A stretch of 64,000 bases of DNA from Orobanche coerulescens (lineage: Eukaryota; Streptophyta; Magnoliopsida; Lamiales; Orobanchaceae), in assembly GCA_033398695.1 (NCBI GenBank), contig JAWKAU010000209.1:1-64000 (forward strand), read 5' to 3'. Position numbers and translations under genes: made by a program. Below are positions 1 to 10,712 of this stretch, one piece after another; within the stretch, counting starts at the first letter, position 1, and each line of letters opens with the position of its first letter. The notes below the pieces were generated by a model. It was given only the letters and a program-made list of their open reading frames with translations. It was not told where the DNA came from and searched no databases.

Positions 1-309
1 TACTAGAAGGGGGCCCTAGTCTTTTCAGTCATTTATTCAGTCATTTATGTTTCCTTCATTTATTCCGCTGCAGACATTCCGTTTGAATACTCATCTCATT
101 CAGTGTTGTGTATTTTATATTCATATAAAATATACAAGTATTCTATATTATCCTGGGTGTGTTGTATGAAACTTCTCATCGGAGTAATTGATGTTGTAAT
201 GTGGTTCGGTACTACATTTACCCTGTGTAATTCATCCATTTTCATTCGCCTGGTGGGTCCCAGTCGGGGGTCCACGGCACTGTAATATCCGCCTAGTTTG
301 GGGTGTTAC
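1..309 (+). mobile_element. 3' end of a Ty3-type LTR (plus strand)
   Basis: The segment ends in CTGTAATATCC, then TTTGGGGTGTTACA, the same terminal layout as the end of the LTRs at 5859 and 12952 (a GTGGGTCCC/CCACGGC stretch, then a GTAATATCC box, then GGTGTTACA). Directly after it, at 310, sequence resumes in the middle of an LTR that is intact at 15763, so this element inserted there. Only its last 309 bases are in the window; the short ORF in it is not a gene. Confidence 0.75.
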
Positions 310-625
310 ATAGCGTGCGCTAGCCCTACATGACAAACACCCGCTGACCTTATCTGGACACGCGTCGCAAGTGGCCGGGTCCACCCGCCGAAAGCTAAGA
401 TTGCATTATTGGTGATCTGATGTTAGCGTGCGCTAACCAACATACGTTAGCGTGCGCTAACTGAATATAAAAATCAACCTGGGCCTACCTGTCGGCCACC
501 TTCCGGAACTAACCCAGCAATTCTTTACGTACGTTAGGGGTCCTCCTTAGCGTACGTAACCGAACCTCTTAGCGTACGCTATCAATACTTCGTAGCGTGC
601 GCTACCTGTACCCAGTAGCGTGCGC
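310..625. repeat. Palindrome array TTAGCG-NN-CGCTAA in B' 3' LTR
   Basis: Copies and variants (TAGCGTGCGCTA, TTACGTACGTTA, TTAGCGTACGTAA, TAGCGTACGCTA) recur with about 21-24 bp between centres within each cluster, for example at 424 and 448, and through 524-628. Confidence 0.9.
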
Positions 626-933
626 TAATGAATACTTAGCCATTTTCCGCAATTTATGTCCAACATCTTGACGTACCAAAAACGAACATAAGACACACTG
701 AACACAAACACTGAATCCAATAATATTCTTATACGATATACTCTATATCGAAAGTACGATAACCTGATACACGATATCCTCAAATGTAAATGTCGACCAG
801 ATACGACAATTATACCGATACTGACATCTTAGTCCTTTATTTATTTTATCCCTACTGTACAGATTCCACGCTGTACAATATAACTTGGATAAAATAATAT
901 CAAACAACAGTAGTAGAAATTCCGGATATTACT
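310..933 (-). mobile_element. B' element, 3' LTR, U3 portion (truncated)
   Basis: Near-identical by eye to 15763-16384, the matching part of the other LTR of the same element. It contains eight or more TAGCGTGCGCTA-type palindromes (310-625). On the minus strand the LTR start should read TGTAATATCC; here the second base is changed (AGTAATATCC). The rest of this LTR was separated by the insertion that ends at 309. Confidence 0.8.
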
Positions 934-3277
934 TTCTACACCACTTAAAATAAGTTTCGTCCTCGAAACTTGCAATCCGTCATAAAACAAACAAACATAC
1001 CTTTCAACCCAAAATATCCCAAAACCATCAGGACAACGATCAATTATCGTCATCACCGAATAACCAAACGAGCATACTTACAAATACGCAGGTCGACGAT
1101 CTCCTGAGATACTAGCAAGCAATCTCACTGTACAATCTCAATACGCTTACGATCACAATTCCCTGAGTCTCAACAAAATATATCATCTTCGGATGAAACA
1201 ATCTGCCCGAATAAAATCCTGTCTGCCTGATTACATAATCAAGTCCCAATTCCGATAAGATGAATAATACACAATACATCTGCAAAACAACTGCCCAAAA
1301 CAACATGAATCCCGAAACATCAACACAAAATCCGAACGCTCAGATGATCACCAACAATGATCAACAATCAACCGAATTTATCATCGACATGATAAATTCC
1401 AATATGACCAACCAGAGGTCAAAATACAATCGAGAATATCGTCAACGTGATAACTCCAATATTACCAACGAACGATCAACGAAAATCGAGAATACCTTCA
1501 CACGGTAAACCAACACGATCAACACAGAACCACAGAAACAGATATACGAAAGAATAACATTCTCAAAACGACAAATCAATCACGTACAGTAGATCTCAAT
1601 AAACATACCCAACTGACGAACATTTCCCTCGGCATACGAACAACAAATCGCAAATCGACGAACATACCAATTCATACAAGGAGTGGGAACGACTACTCAA
1701 TATCCAAAACAACCAGCATGGGGTCACCATCCCCAAATTTACACTTACAAAGAAATCATTCAAAGATCACTATGGTAAGATTGCGCTACTACCGCACCAA
1801 TGGACTCACATAGCACATATGTCCCGGTTTTACAAAGTCCAAAGTTCCAAAATTACATCCTGCACATGAATCTACAACATGCAGTATATTTCTCTTATCT
1901 GATCAATCAACCGATCATCCTTGCATAACCAATCTACCATACTAAACTTCGAATCTCTTTTCCTTGTACCATCAATATGATATGCCCGATGCACTAAATG
2001 CATATGTACATCAATCACATTTTCAAAACCAATTTGAAATCATATATTCTTGTCACGAAGACAATTTTCGAAAGTTCTTTCAAGAGTTTGAAAACTCAAA
2101 ACATAAATTTTCGTAAGACCACGAAATCAATTTTAAAATTTAAATCGGCTCGCTGGTGCCAAGTTCTCGATAAAAATTCTTTTCGAATACACATGATTAA
2201 ATAAAATGGAATTTATGCAAATGCTTGTGCATATCCATACTCCTGTATACCACTTCGGCTCGTCACCAATATCCACTGATATTCTATCAGAAAACCACAC
2301 GATAGAGTTCCAAAATCTCAAATATATAGACTCTGATAAAAACTCCTCCTCCACATACTACTCGCAACGTCAATCCTTAATCCATCCTGGATTACCTCAA
2401 ATATGATATAACAAAACATTGAAACAAATCAACAAATCAAACACAACGAAAGACTTCCCGAGAAGTTCCATTTGAACAAGTAAACCAAAAACCTCAAAAG
2501 GTAGGAACAAAATAAATAAACGATTGATAAAGAGTTTTACAAATCTCGGGAGTTTTAGAAAACAGAAAAGCTTTCTTTTGAAACATTAGGGTCTCAGCCC
2601 GTATCTTGTTCCGCATTACAAGAAGTTTAAAAAGTAGAAAACTCTTTTCGGACTCCAAGTCCTGAGTTACAAAACTATTTCAAAATCGATTGGGTCTCGG
2701 CCCAAAAATCATTTTCCGTAAAACATCCGTAAAATATTCATTTTGAAAGGTATCATTTTCAGATGATCAAAAGCAGTTCATATATCTCAAAATGAATTAA
2801 CATGCTACATGTTCTTCTCAACCATGCACAATATTTCTCCCCAAATGCTCATACTGTAACGCGTGATATCTGCTGAATCTCAAAACATACCAACTTAGAA
2901 CGACAGTAAATCTCCATGAAATTCAAAAATTCAAATACTTACAGATCGTGAAGCCGACGATTCCCCGTGATACTGGCACATGTCTCGACTCTAGAAAATA
3001 CTCGACATGGATATTTTCAAAACACACGTTTGCCAAATCAGTTCGACTCAAGAACACAATACATCTCATTCCAGAGAATCTCGTTAACACCATTTGGAAA
3101 AGTTATAACAAGCCCAGTACGATACTGGCAAATCCGATAACGCACAAGCCTGAGTGAACAACAAAGACTCAAAGCTCTAATATTTGTCAATCGACAACTC
3201 TAATGACGCAACAAAAACACGACCCAACTTGACCCAAATGACTAGGTTTTCTCAACCTAAGCTCCGATACCATATTC
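934..3277 (-). mobile_element. B' internal region, non-coding (non-autonomous Ty3-type)
   Basis: Read on the minus strand this lies between a tRNA primer site at 3256-3272 and a purine-rich stretch next to 934 (the remnant GTTTCGAGGACGAAACTT that in related elements ends the pol gene). No gag, protease, RT or integrase motif is found in any frame. Parts of it resemble the LTR of family B: 1130-1700 resembles 31380-31900, including the dispersed GATCAACAA/ACCGAGAAT repeats. Two stretches, near 1080 and near 2940, both resemble the short B internal region at 35219. It therefore looks like a rearranged internal domain that has captured LTR sequence. It cannot encode its own mobility and would depend on a relative such as A or H. 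Confidence 0.7.
3256..3272 (-). other. Primer binding site (initiator tRNA-Met), B'
   Basis: The minus strand reads TGGTATCGGAGCTTAGG five bases inside the LTR end. It matches the plant initiator tRNA-Met site TGGTATCAGAGC with A to G at position 8, a variant shared with family B. Confidence 0.8.
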
Positions 3278-3641
3278 TGTAACACCCCCAGATTTAACCG
3301 GAAATATTACAGCGCCGTGGGCCCCGAGATGGAACCCACAAGGCTAAAAGAAATTTTTGCAAACATTTACAAATGCCCACAAGGCCGACAACGGTACTAT
3401 CTTTAAAATGTTCGAAGATTTAATAAAATCTATTTATCAAAACTGTCGTAAAAACTCATTTGGAATCACAAGGCCAAACGGCCGACACTCAAAAGTCTAG
3501 AAAACGATTTCCAAAGTAACCTCAGTTACCAGATACCAAAATAGCATTTCAAAATACTCACGCATCGGAAAAAGACCAACCATAAAGATACTCTAGCAGC
3601 GGAAAACAAGAACCAATCAGAAACTCAATGCACAAAACATG
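3278..3641 (-). mobile_element. B' 5' LTR, U5 end (split by element A)
   Basis: Begins TGTAACACCCCC on the plus strand, the U5 terminus in minus orientation. It continues at 12953 after the insertion of A. Bases 3637-3641 (ACATG) are the left copy of the target duplication made by A. Confidence 0.85.
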
Positions 3642-3995
3642 TGTAATATCCGGTTGTAATTCAGTCATTATCATTCAGTAATTTCATTCGGTGATTGTCA
3701 CTCAGTGGATTTTCACTCATTTATAATCTTTCATCAATCATGTTCATTCACCCGTGTTCACCGTTCAGAAAAACTTCGAGTTGTGTATCGTTATTGTTCA
3801 TCGTTTCAACTTTCCTCTTATGAGTTCGACTTTATTAGATCACCATTAATTTTTGGTAACTCCAAAAATTCTAAATCTTTGCAATATTATAGAGCATCGA
3901 GTTAGCTTTCCAATGGTTCAAACGGTGAGTCAATCGGAGTCCGGACGAGAGAGTTATGGTCGTTTTAGCTCACCCGCTCGTTATTGGCGATCACC

Positions 3996-4310
3996 GCCGG
4001 CGGACCCGACCGTGTCGTCCCGACACGGCCCGTGCCGTACTCGCCGGAAATGCCGAAGTTTCTGCCGGCCGAACTCGGCCGTGTCGTCCGACACGGCCCG
4101 TGTCGAACCTTCCGGATAAGCGAGAATCGTCTGCCGAGCACGCCGGCCGTGTCGTGCAGCGCGGTCGAGTCATGCCGAGTCATTGTCGGACGGGTCACCG
4201 TCGGAAGGCCCTCCGCGCCGCGACCGTGTCAAGCCGGACACGGTCGAGTCCTGTCGGCCAGGTATGCGACACGGCCGTGCCGGTCGGCACGGGCCGTGTC
4301 GGCAGGCGCC
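3996..4310. repeat. GC-rich palindrome array upstream of TATA, A 5' LTR
   Basis: Repeated units of the type CCGTGTCG-TC-CGACACGG (8-base arms around two central bases) and ACGGCCCGTG variants. The array ends a few bases before the TATA box. Arginine/proline-rich ORFs overlapping it on both strands are by-products of its composition. Confidence 0.85.
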
Positions 4311-4315
4311 AACCC

Positions 4316-4325
4316 CTATAAAAGG
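4316..4325 (+). promoter_or_regulatory. TATA box, element A 5' LTR
   Basis: CTATAAAAGG lies directly after the palindrome array and before a pyrimidine-rich stretch (CACCTTCTTCTTCTCC at about 4358) typical of plant leader starts. Transcription would begin near 4347. Confidence 0.8.
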
Positions 4326-4789
4326 CCCTGCAGACGTTTTTCATGCCATTTTTCACCTTCTTCTTCTCCTATTCCGAGGCTGGGAGTGCTCTAAGCTTGA
4401 AGCCATGTTGTTTAACAACATATCCATGGATTTCTTGAGGTTATATCATCAATAATCCGTCCGATATCATCCCTTGATCCAGCGAATCAAAGTTAGATTT
4501 TTAGAACCCTACTTTTGGTAAAATTGGGGGTTTTCGTGTTTTTGTCCGATTCGTTCCGTTTTGTTGATTAATTCATGATGAATATGATTAATCTTGTTGG
4601 TATTCTTAGTTTCCCTACGGATTCATGGTAAATTTCGTGATTTTTACGGAATCGAGAGGGTTTGGTTGTGGTCCGCCCTCGTTGTTGTTTATATACGAAT
4701 ATACATGAATCGTAGGCGGGTTTTCGGGGGTTTCTTCGTGTAATTTGAATATGGATAATTGATTATCATATTCCTTGCGAATCGTTTAG

Positions 4790-4860
4790 GTGCCGAAAGC
4801 GCGTTCTCGGACCTACCGAACTCATACCTTTCCTCCGTTCGATTTCTCGATGTCTCAAAG
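4790..4860 (+). other. Exon-like island in A 5' LTR
   Basis: Preceded by a T-rich stretch ending TTTAG (acceptor-like) and followed by GCAAGTAT, giving CAAAG|GCAAGT, the consensus of GC-AG intron donors. An upstream donor-like TTGAG|GTTATA ends at 4439 and the next acceptor-like TATTTCAG ends at 5487. Sequence evidence only; no transcript data. Confidence 0.35.
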
Positions 4861-4932
4861 GCAAGTATACATTTATGATTGTACGTTCTCGACTTTGAAA
4901 GTATGAAATATTGATGGTATGATTATTTCTAG

Positions 4933-5300
4933 CCACTCGGACGGGCCTATGGTCCTACGAGGGTTTCGTAGCCTCAGTGCGATTCCATGGTTGATATGAA
5001 CGAACCGTTTCTACGGCATTCATATGAAATAATGTTGGCATGCTTATTTATATCCACTCCGGGACGGACCGAGGTCCTCACGAGGGTTTCGTAGCCTCTG
5101 CAGTGCGATTCCATGGACAATATGAATTAACCACTCGGGACGGACCGGCCAGGTCCTCGAGGGTTCCGTAGCCTCAGTGCGGTTCCACGGTATTCATATA
5201 TGTATTGATGACGGATGATATGAGCGAACCACTTTGGGGCGGGCGACGGGTCCCCAAGGGTTCGTAGCCTGCAGTGCGGTTCCACGGTATTCATATACGT
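4933..5300 (+). repeat. Four-unit tandem repeat in A 5' LTR
   Basis: Units share CCACTCGGGACGG, GGTCCT, GAGGGTTTCGTAGCCT and GTGCGATTCCATGG, with 75-125 bases per unit. Each has GGAC...GGTCC or GGGG...CCCC complementarity that could fold as RNA. The same region is cleaner in the 3' LTR at 12013-12385. Confidence 0.8.
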
Positions 5301-5864
5301 CTTGTTGTGATGCTATGAGATTTAGTTATTAGAATACTAGTCTTAAATTGATGAATTGACGGAAATTGATGAATTGACGGATTACATTTACTTTATTGTC
5401 GAGAAGTATTATGTTTCATATTGTTATACTTGCACTAGCTATTCGACGGCTAACCCCTTTATGGGAAATACGTTTCATGTATTTCAGGTTCCGGGAGAGC
5501 GGACGGGCAGGTATCGGGTCGGCATAAAGATGGTGGGCAAGTGTGATCCGTGTCTTTCTTCAGTTTTATTTTCTTTGGGAATTCCCGTTCGGTGTTGTTG
5601 TCTTGGATTGGCTATTGAATACTCGAGTATTGTTTTCCTTTTTCCTTGATGTTCCGGCCTGTGTTTGCCGAAGTATTGAATTGAGTTGTGATGTTTGTAA
5701 GTACATTGGTTATTTTTCGAATACCTTTGTATTGTTTTTCATCCCAATGTGTGTAGACCTTATTGGTCAAAAATTATGGTTCCGCGTATGTTTAGCCTTG
5801 TGGTCCCACGGCGGGGCTTACGGCGCTGTAATATCCCTGAATAACTTGGGGGTGTTACAGAATA

Positions 5865-5882
5865 TGGTATCAGAGCTTAGGT
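5865..5882 (+). other. Primer binding site (initiator tRNA-Met), element A
   Basis: TGGTATCAGAGCTTAGGT begins five bases after the 5' LTR. It is complementary to the 3' end of plant initiator tRNA-Met, the usual primer of Tekay-type elements. 5883-6105 is untranslated leader. Confidence 0.92.
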
Positions 5883-6105
5883 CTATGGATACCTAGGCTG
5901 TCGGTCTTTTGGGTCGATCGAGTCGTTAATTGTCCACAGTATCACTACTCTGCCATCATCACAGTGCGACCGGTACTTGTAAGACCTCTCACTCTTCTGG
6001 TGTTTCCTTATTCGTTTTGCTTCCTTTTATCGGTATTCTTGAGAATCGGACACTTTGTTGATGCGTGATTGAATTGTGCTTACGTGACTTGTGTGTTCTT
6101 CAGTG

Positions 6106-6840
6106 TGTCAGCTGGTAGGGGCCGTGGTCGTGGCCGTGGGCGAGGAAGAGGTCGTGGCGCGGCCGTGTCCATCAGTTCAGTTGCGGGGTCGCCAACCCGG
6201 TTTGTCGAACTCGGTGCATCCCGATACTGAGAGTCGGCACGACGATCGGATGGTCGGGAACAACGCAGACGTTGGAGTGGCGAATGCACTTCAACAATTG
6301 GCTACTCGAGATGACTATTTTGGCCCAAACTGTTGAATAACCCGAACCCAAACACGGATGCCACCTTCAAAATGTAATCCGTATGCACCCTCCACAGTTT
6401 GGCGATTACCCTGACCCGTTAAGCCGGGAGGATTGGCTAGCGAGTGGAAAAGATTTTTGAGGCGGTTGATTGCCGATGTGAGAAAGTACCGATTGCCCAG
6501 TATTTCCTCACTAAGGAGGCCGCTACAGTGGAAGGTCATCAAGCCACAGATCGTATTGCCTCATGGGATGAATTTAAGGAGCTCTTGGAGGCCGAGTTTT
6601 GTCCTTGGCCGGTGCGAGAGAGCGAATCCGAGCCTTCTTCGAGGCTAAACCACAAGATATTCCCGTTTCGCAGGCGATTGTGGAGTATAACCAACAATTA
6701 ATCCATGTGAAGGATCAAGTACGTAACGAGCGCGATAAGATCCGTTATTTTGATATGCGGATGAATTTGGACTTACGGAGGTACATGGCGGATTTGCTTG
6801 CACCACACCGAAAGAATATCGGGACAGAGCTTTAGCCCAT
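6106..6840 (+). pseudogene. Gag capsid region of element A, frame-broken
   Basis: Capsid part of the Gag polyprotein that packages the element's RNA into virus-like particles. It opens with an Arg-Gly repeat (GRGRGRGRG, about 6117-6155). Recognisable capsid pieces then appear in different frames: KIFEAVDC and VPIAQYFLTKEAAT (6444-6530), ASWDEFKELLEAEF (6560-6600), then RIRAFFEAKPQDIPVSQAIVE and DMRMNLDLRRYMADLLAPHRK (6599-6820). The frame changes at least four times and there are stops near 6220 and 6330, so as written no Gag could be made. The breaks cluster where related elements have CHG-type sites, so miscalls are a real alternative to decay. The nucleocapsid continues at 6844. Confidence 0.85.
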
Positions 6841-6843
6841 GAT

Positions 6844-7773
6844 ATGTTGAGCCCCGACAATGATACCGTTGAAGAACCGAAGAAGCAGAAAGTCGGGGGA
6901 AATTTTTCTGGCTCTAAGGGTGGCAACTTTCAGAAGTCACAGACGACTAACCGTTTTACCGGACAGTCGTCACGTTCTAATAAAGGGAAGAGGGGTTACC
7001 GACCCCCTTCGGGTACCTCAAATCGCGCGGTGACTTGCTATAATTGTGGCCGTTCAGGCCATATTAATTTGGAATGCCACTTTCCATCGTTGAAGTGTCA
7101 CACGTGTGGTCAGATGGGGCATAGAGCAGTTTATTGTTCCGAGCCGAACCAGACTTTGGACACTCGGGCTTCTGCCCCAACACCCCTTGATCAAGGTGTT
7201 AATCAGCGGCAATCTTTCGGTCAACCTCAGCAGAATTTTGGCAGGGGCTGGGGACGGGGTCAGAACGCTGGAGGGGGGAACTCTAGCATCGGTTCGGTAC
7301 AACCACGAGTTTATGAGATGCGTCGAACAGACGAACCCGATGCGGCGGTGGCTTCAGGTACCATCCATATTCTATCCTATCCAGTCCGTGTACTTTTTGA
7401 TTCGGGTGCTACACATTCTTTTATTTCTTTGGAGTGTGTACGCCGTTTGAATATAACTTGTTTAACTGCTTGCGATCCCTTTATCGTGAGGCCCTTTAGC
7501 GGGGATAGGATTGTGGGGAATCAGGAGATTAGAGAATTTCCGGTGGTTATATCCGGTATGGAATGGTTATCAAATTTAATTGTAGTTGATATGGAAGGCG
7601 AGGACGTAATCCTCGGCGAGGATTGGCTTAATAATCACCAGGCGATTATGAATTACCGTACCAAAGTTATCACTATGATGACTAAGGACGGATACGAATA
7701 CTCATTTTTGGGGCGTAAGTTGGGCCATCCAAGTTACTTATCGGTTCCTGAAGGCCGTAAAACTTTTGAATAA
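6844..7773 (+). CDS. Nucleocapsid zinc knuckles and aspartic protease of element A
   Basis: A 309-residue open stretch of the gag-pol polyprotein. Residues 65-78 (CYNCGRSGHINLEC) and 85-98 (CHTCGQMGHRAVYC) are two CCHC zinc knuckles that bind the genomic RNA. They follow a basic, Ser/Gly-rich linker and precede a Gln/Gly-rich linker (120-147). Residues 182-196 (RVLFDSGATHSFISL) hold the D-S-G catalytic triad of a retropepsin-like protease that cuts the polyprotein, with the conserved ILGEDWLNNH further on (about 256-266). The first Met here is internal to the polyprotein, not a true start. This is the longest undamaged stretch of the element; RT follows in another frame. Confidence 0.9.
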   Translation: MLSPDNDTVEEPKKQKVGGNFSGSKGGNFQKSQTTNRFTGQSSRSNKGKRGYRPPSGTSNRAVTCYNCGRSGHINLECHFPSLKCHTCGQMGHRAVYCSEPNQTLDTRASAPTPLDQGVNQRQSFGQPQQNFGRGWGRGQNAGGGNSSIGSVQPRVYEMRRTDEPDAAVASGTIHILSYPVRVLFDSGATHSFISLECVRRLNITCLTACDPFIVRPFSGDRIVGNQEIREFPVVISGMEWLSNLIVVDMEGEDVILGEDWLNNHQAIMNYRTKVITMMTKDGYEYSFLGRKLGHPSYLSVPEGRKTFE

Positions 7774-8700
7774 AGGTTATGCGGGCTATTGGTGTTATGC
7801 ATTGAAAGCGGAAGGAATTGAAGTCGATTTCTCTTCAATTCCGGTTGTTAATGAGTATCCGATGTTTTTAGGACGATCTTAGGATTACCGAGATCGAGAG
7901 ATAAATTTTTCCGTGGGTTTAGAGCCGGATGCGGCCCCGATTTCTAAAGCACCTTATCGGATGGCACCTTAGAGATGCGAGTGAAGACTCGGTTGGGAGA
8001 ACTTTTGGAAAAAGGGTACATCGGGCCAGCGCTTCGCCTTGGGGCGCGCCGTTCTTTCGTCGGGAAGAAGGATGGTTCACTACGTTTGTGCATTGACTAC
8101 CGTGAGTGAATAAAGTAACCATCAAGAATAAATATCCTTTGCCTCGTATAGACGATCTATTTGATCAATTGCAAGGAGCTGCGGTTTTCTCGAAGATTGA
8201 TTTAAGATCCGGGTATTATCAACTCGGGGTGAGGGAGTCCGGCGTTAGAAGACGGCGTTTCGGACGAGATATGGACATTACGAATTTGTAGTTATGCCTT
8301 TTGGGTTGACGAATGCGCGGCGGTATTCATGCAATTAATGAATAAAGTATTCATCGAGTACCTCGACAGTGTGTAGTCGTCTTTATTGACGACATCTTGA
8401 TCTATTCTCGAGATAAGGAGGAACATGCCCGGCACTTGCGTTTGGTCTTAGACATTTTGAGAACCGAGCACCTCTATGCAAAATTCTCGAAATGTGAGTT
8501 TTGGTTGGAAGAAGTTATGTTTCTCGGCCATGTGATTTCGGTAGAAGGGGTTCGTGTAGACCCGAGAAGATCGAGGCGGTGTTAGTGGGCACCGCCTAAA
8601 AATGTTAAGGAGGTTCGTAGCTTTTGGGCCTTCTTGGGTATTACGTCGGTTTGTCGAGGGTTCTCGAAACTCGCTCGACCACTTACGAAATTACTCGAGA
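7774..8700 (+). pseudogene. Reverse transcriptase of element A, frame-broken
   Basis: The RT copies element RNA into DNA. Visible blocks are: the linker with VVNEYPMF (about 7845) and LRLCIDYR-like coding (about 8085); [22 protein letters not shown] followed by [14 protein letters not shown] (8110-8225), which holds the first catalytic Asp; a VMPFGLTNA-like stretch (about 8290-8320); [11 protein letters not shown] (about 8375-8410) with the catalytic Asp pair; and [15 protein letters not shown]...FLGHVIS (8460-8540). Each block is in a different frame and short gaps break the conserved spacing. Catalytic residues are present, so the source copy was functional not long ago. Confidence 0.88.
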
Positions 8701-9180
8701 AGACCGAAAAGTTTATTTGGACGGATGAGAGACAACGGAGCTTGATGAATCGAAGAGGCGATTAACTTCAGCGCCGATTCTAACTTTACCACATGGTAGC
8801 GAAGGCTTTACAGCTTTATAGTGACGCTTGGTCAAGGCACAGGCCGTGTTCTTATGCGGCATGATAAGACAATAGCTTTTGCGTCACGACAATTAAAACC
8901 GTATGAGATGAATTATCCTACTCAAGATTTAGAGTTGGCAATTGTCTTCGCACTCAAGATTTGGCGGCATTATTTGTACGGTTCACCGTGTCGGATTTAT
9001 ACTGATCACAAGAGCACGAAATATATTTTGATCGAAGGAGCTAAATATGAGGCAGAGGCGTTGGTTAGAATTGATAAAGGATTATGATTTGGAGATTCTT
9101 TACCACCGGAAAAGCCAATGTCGTTGCGGATGCTTTGAGCCGCAAATCGGCATCTCTTCAAATGCTTGAGGTTCTTACGT
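8701..9180 (+). pseudogene. RNase H of element A, frame-broken
   Basis: RNase H removes the RNA strand during reverse transcription. An open stretch at 8821-9087 gives [37 protein letters not shown] and [10 protein letters not shown], the block typical of Ty3 RNase H domains. The first catalytic Asp block (normally YSDAS) is just upstream at about 8815 and is shifted out of frame. A VADALSRK-like end (VVADALSRKS expected) is at 9120-9150. Confidence 0.85.
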
Positions 9181-10300
9181 CTTAGACGAAGATTCGTCAA
9201 GATTTAATTGAACAAGGGATCGAAGTTTGGCTTGGAGTACGAGACAGTTGTGTACTCTCGAAATTACTTCGTCCTTGGTTGACGATATCAAAGGGAAACA
9301 GTGGAGTGACCGATGATTTCTCAACTAAAGGAAGATGTAATTAAAGGAAAAGCTCCAGCTTTATGGTACACGAGGATAGTATTTTGAGATTTCAGGCGGG
9401 CTTTGCGTTCGAATGATTTGGAATTGAGACAGAGGATTCTCAGAGAAGCTCATGCTACGCCTTACTCAATCCACCCGAACGAGTAAGATGTACAAAGATT
9501 TGAAGCGCAATTTTGGTGGAATAACATGAAGAAGGATGTTACGGAGTTTGTACTACGATGCTTGACGTGTCAACAAGTCAAGATCGAACATCAACGACCG
9601 GTGGGATTGTTGAAACCACTCCCCATTCTGAATGGAAGTGGGAAGACATCTCGATGGATTTTATCATCGGCATGCGAGAACTCGGTGGAATGAATATGAT
9701 TTGGGTAATTGTCGATCGATTGACCAAGTCTGCACACTTCTTGGGTATTAAGGATACTTGGGGACCGGATAGAGCTCGAACCTTTATTGCCGAGATCGTG
9801 AGATTACACGGTAGCCCCAAGACCATTGTTTCCGATCGAGACGGCCGTTTCATATCGCATTTTTGGCGTGCCGTTCATCGAGGCTCGGTACGGAGTTGAG
9901 ATTGAGCACTTCCTTTCATCCTCGGTCGGACGGTCGAGACAGAGAGGACGATTGAGACATTGGAAGATATGTTACGGGCTTGTGCCTTGGATTGGAGTAA
10001 TGATTGGGAGCTTCACTTGTCGTTGATCGAGTTTGCTTACAATAATAGTTGGCATGCGTCGATCAAAATGGCACCCTTCGAGGCACTCTATGGTAGGCGA
10101 TGTAGGTCGCCATTATGTTGGGACGAGGCTTGAGCTAGTTGGGGCGGAACCGGATATGTTATTGGAGACCAAGGAAAAGATTTCTATTATCCGAGATCGA
10201 CTCGACGCCTGCAGTCGTCGAAATCTTACGCCGATACTCGTCCTCGACCCTTGGAGTTTGAAGTGGGGATCACGTTTTCTCAAAGTATCACCGACTGGAG
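9181..10300 (+). pseudogene. Integrase of element A, frame-broken
   Basis: Integrase inserts the DNA copy into the genome. The N-terminal HHCC zinc domain is visible as HATPYSIHP (about 9450) and a CLTCQQVK-type block (about 9558-9580, partly out of frame). The catalytic core at 9558-9899 reads WKWEDISMDFIIGM (first Asp), WVIVDRLTKSAHFLGIKDTW, then IVSDRDGRFISHFW (second Asp). The region with the third acidic residue (normally ERTIQTLEDML) is at 9940-9970 in a shifted frame. [18 protein letters not shown] coding follows at 10085-10130 with a frame change. Confidence 0.88.
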
Positions 10301-10677
10301 GAGTTTTCCGCTTAGGAAAAAGGAAAACTCGGTCAGATATATCGGACCTTTCGAGATTTTGGACGAGTTGAGATTTAGCTTATCGCTTGGCGTTGCCTCC
10401 AGCTTTGAGTCACGTCCATAGTGTTTTCCATGTGTCCCAGTTAAGGAAGTATGTACCGGATCCGAGCCACATTATCGACTACAGTGAGATTGACGTAGCC
10501 GAGGATATTATCTTTCCGGAGAAACCCGTGAAGATTCTTGAGCGCCGTGAGAAACAACTTCGGCATAAGACCATTCCACTGGTTAAAGTACAATGGTCGA
10601 GGCATGGAGTCGAAGAGGCGACTTGGGAGACGGAAGAGAAGATGCGAGTTGAATACCCCGAACTATTTATTTCTTAA
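10301..10677 (+). CDS. C-terminal chromodomain-like region of element A pol
   Basis: The open stretch 10387-10677 encodes ALPPALSHVHSVFHVSQLRK, YVPDPSHIIDYSEIDV, ILERREKQLRHKTIPLVKV and QWSRHGVEEATWE, ending at a natural TAA at 10675-10677. This tail is the chromodomain-like module that follows integrase in Tekay/Del chromoviruses and is thought to steer insertion toward heterochromatin. Directly upstream (10320-10380) is the IGPFEIL/VAYRL block, out of frame. The stop is followed by the conserved SFGTKLLF-type untranslated tail and the purine tract. Confidence 0.87.
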
Positions 10678-10700
10678 GTTTCGGGACGAAACTTCTTTTT

Positions 10701-10712
10701 AGAAGGGGAGAA
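10701..10712 (+). other. Polypurine tract of element A
   Basis: AGAAGGGGAGAA ends exactly at the start of the 3' LTR; it primes plus-strand DNA synthesis. Confidence 0.9.

Larger units (their letters stand above)
3642..5859 (+). mobile_element. Element A 5' LTR
   Basis: Starts TGTAATATCCGG and ends GGGGGTGTTACA. From start to end it holds a U3 with a GC-rich palindrome array (3996-4310), a TATA box (4316-4325), a pyrimidine-rich leader, and two islands flanked by splice-like signals (4790-4860; 5488 onward). It also holds a four-unit tandem repeat (4933-5300) and a GT-rich U5. It is 22 bases shorter than the 3' LTR through many small losses at CHG sites. Confidence 0.95.

Noticed and set aside
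3956..4394. Arginine/proline-rich ORFs on both strands in the A LTR
   Set aside because: They are by-products of the GC-rich palindrome array, change between the two LTR copies and lie in the promoter.
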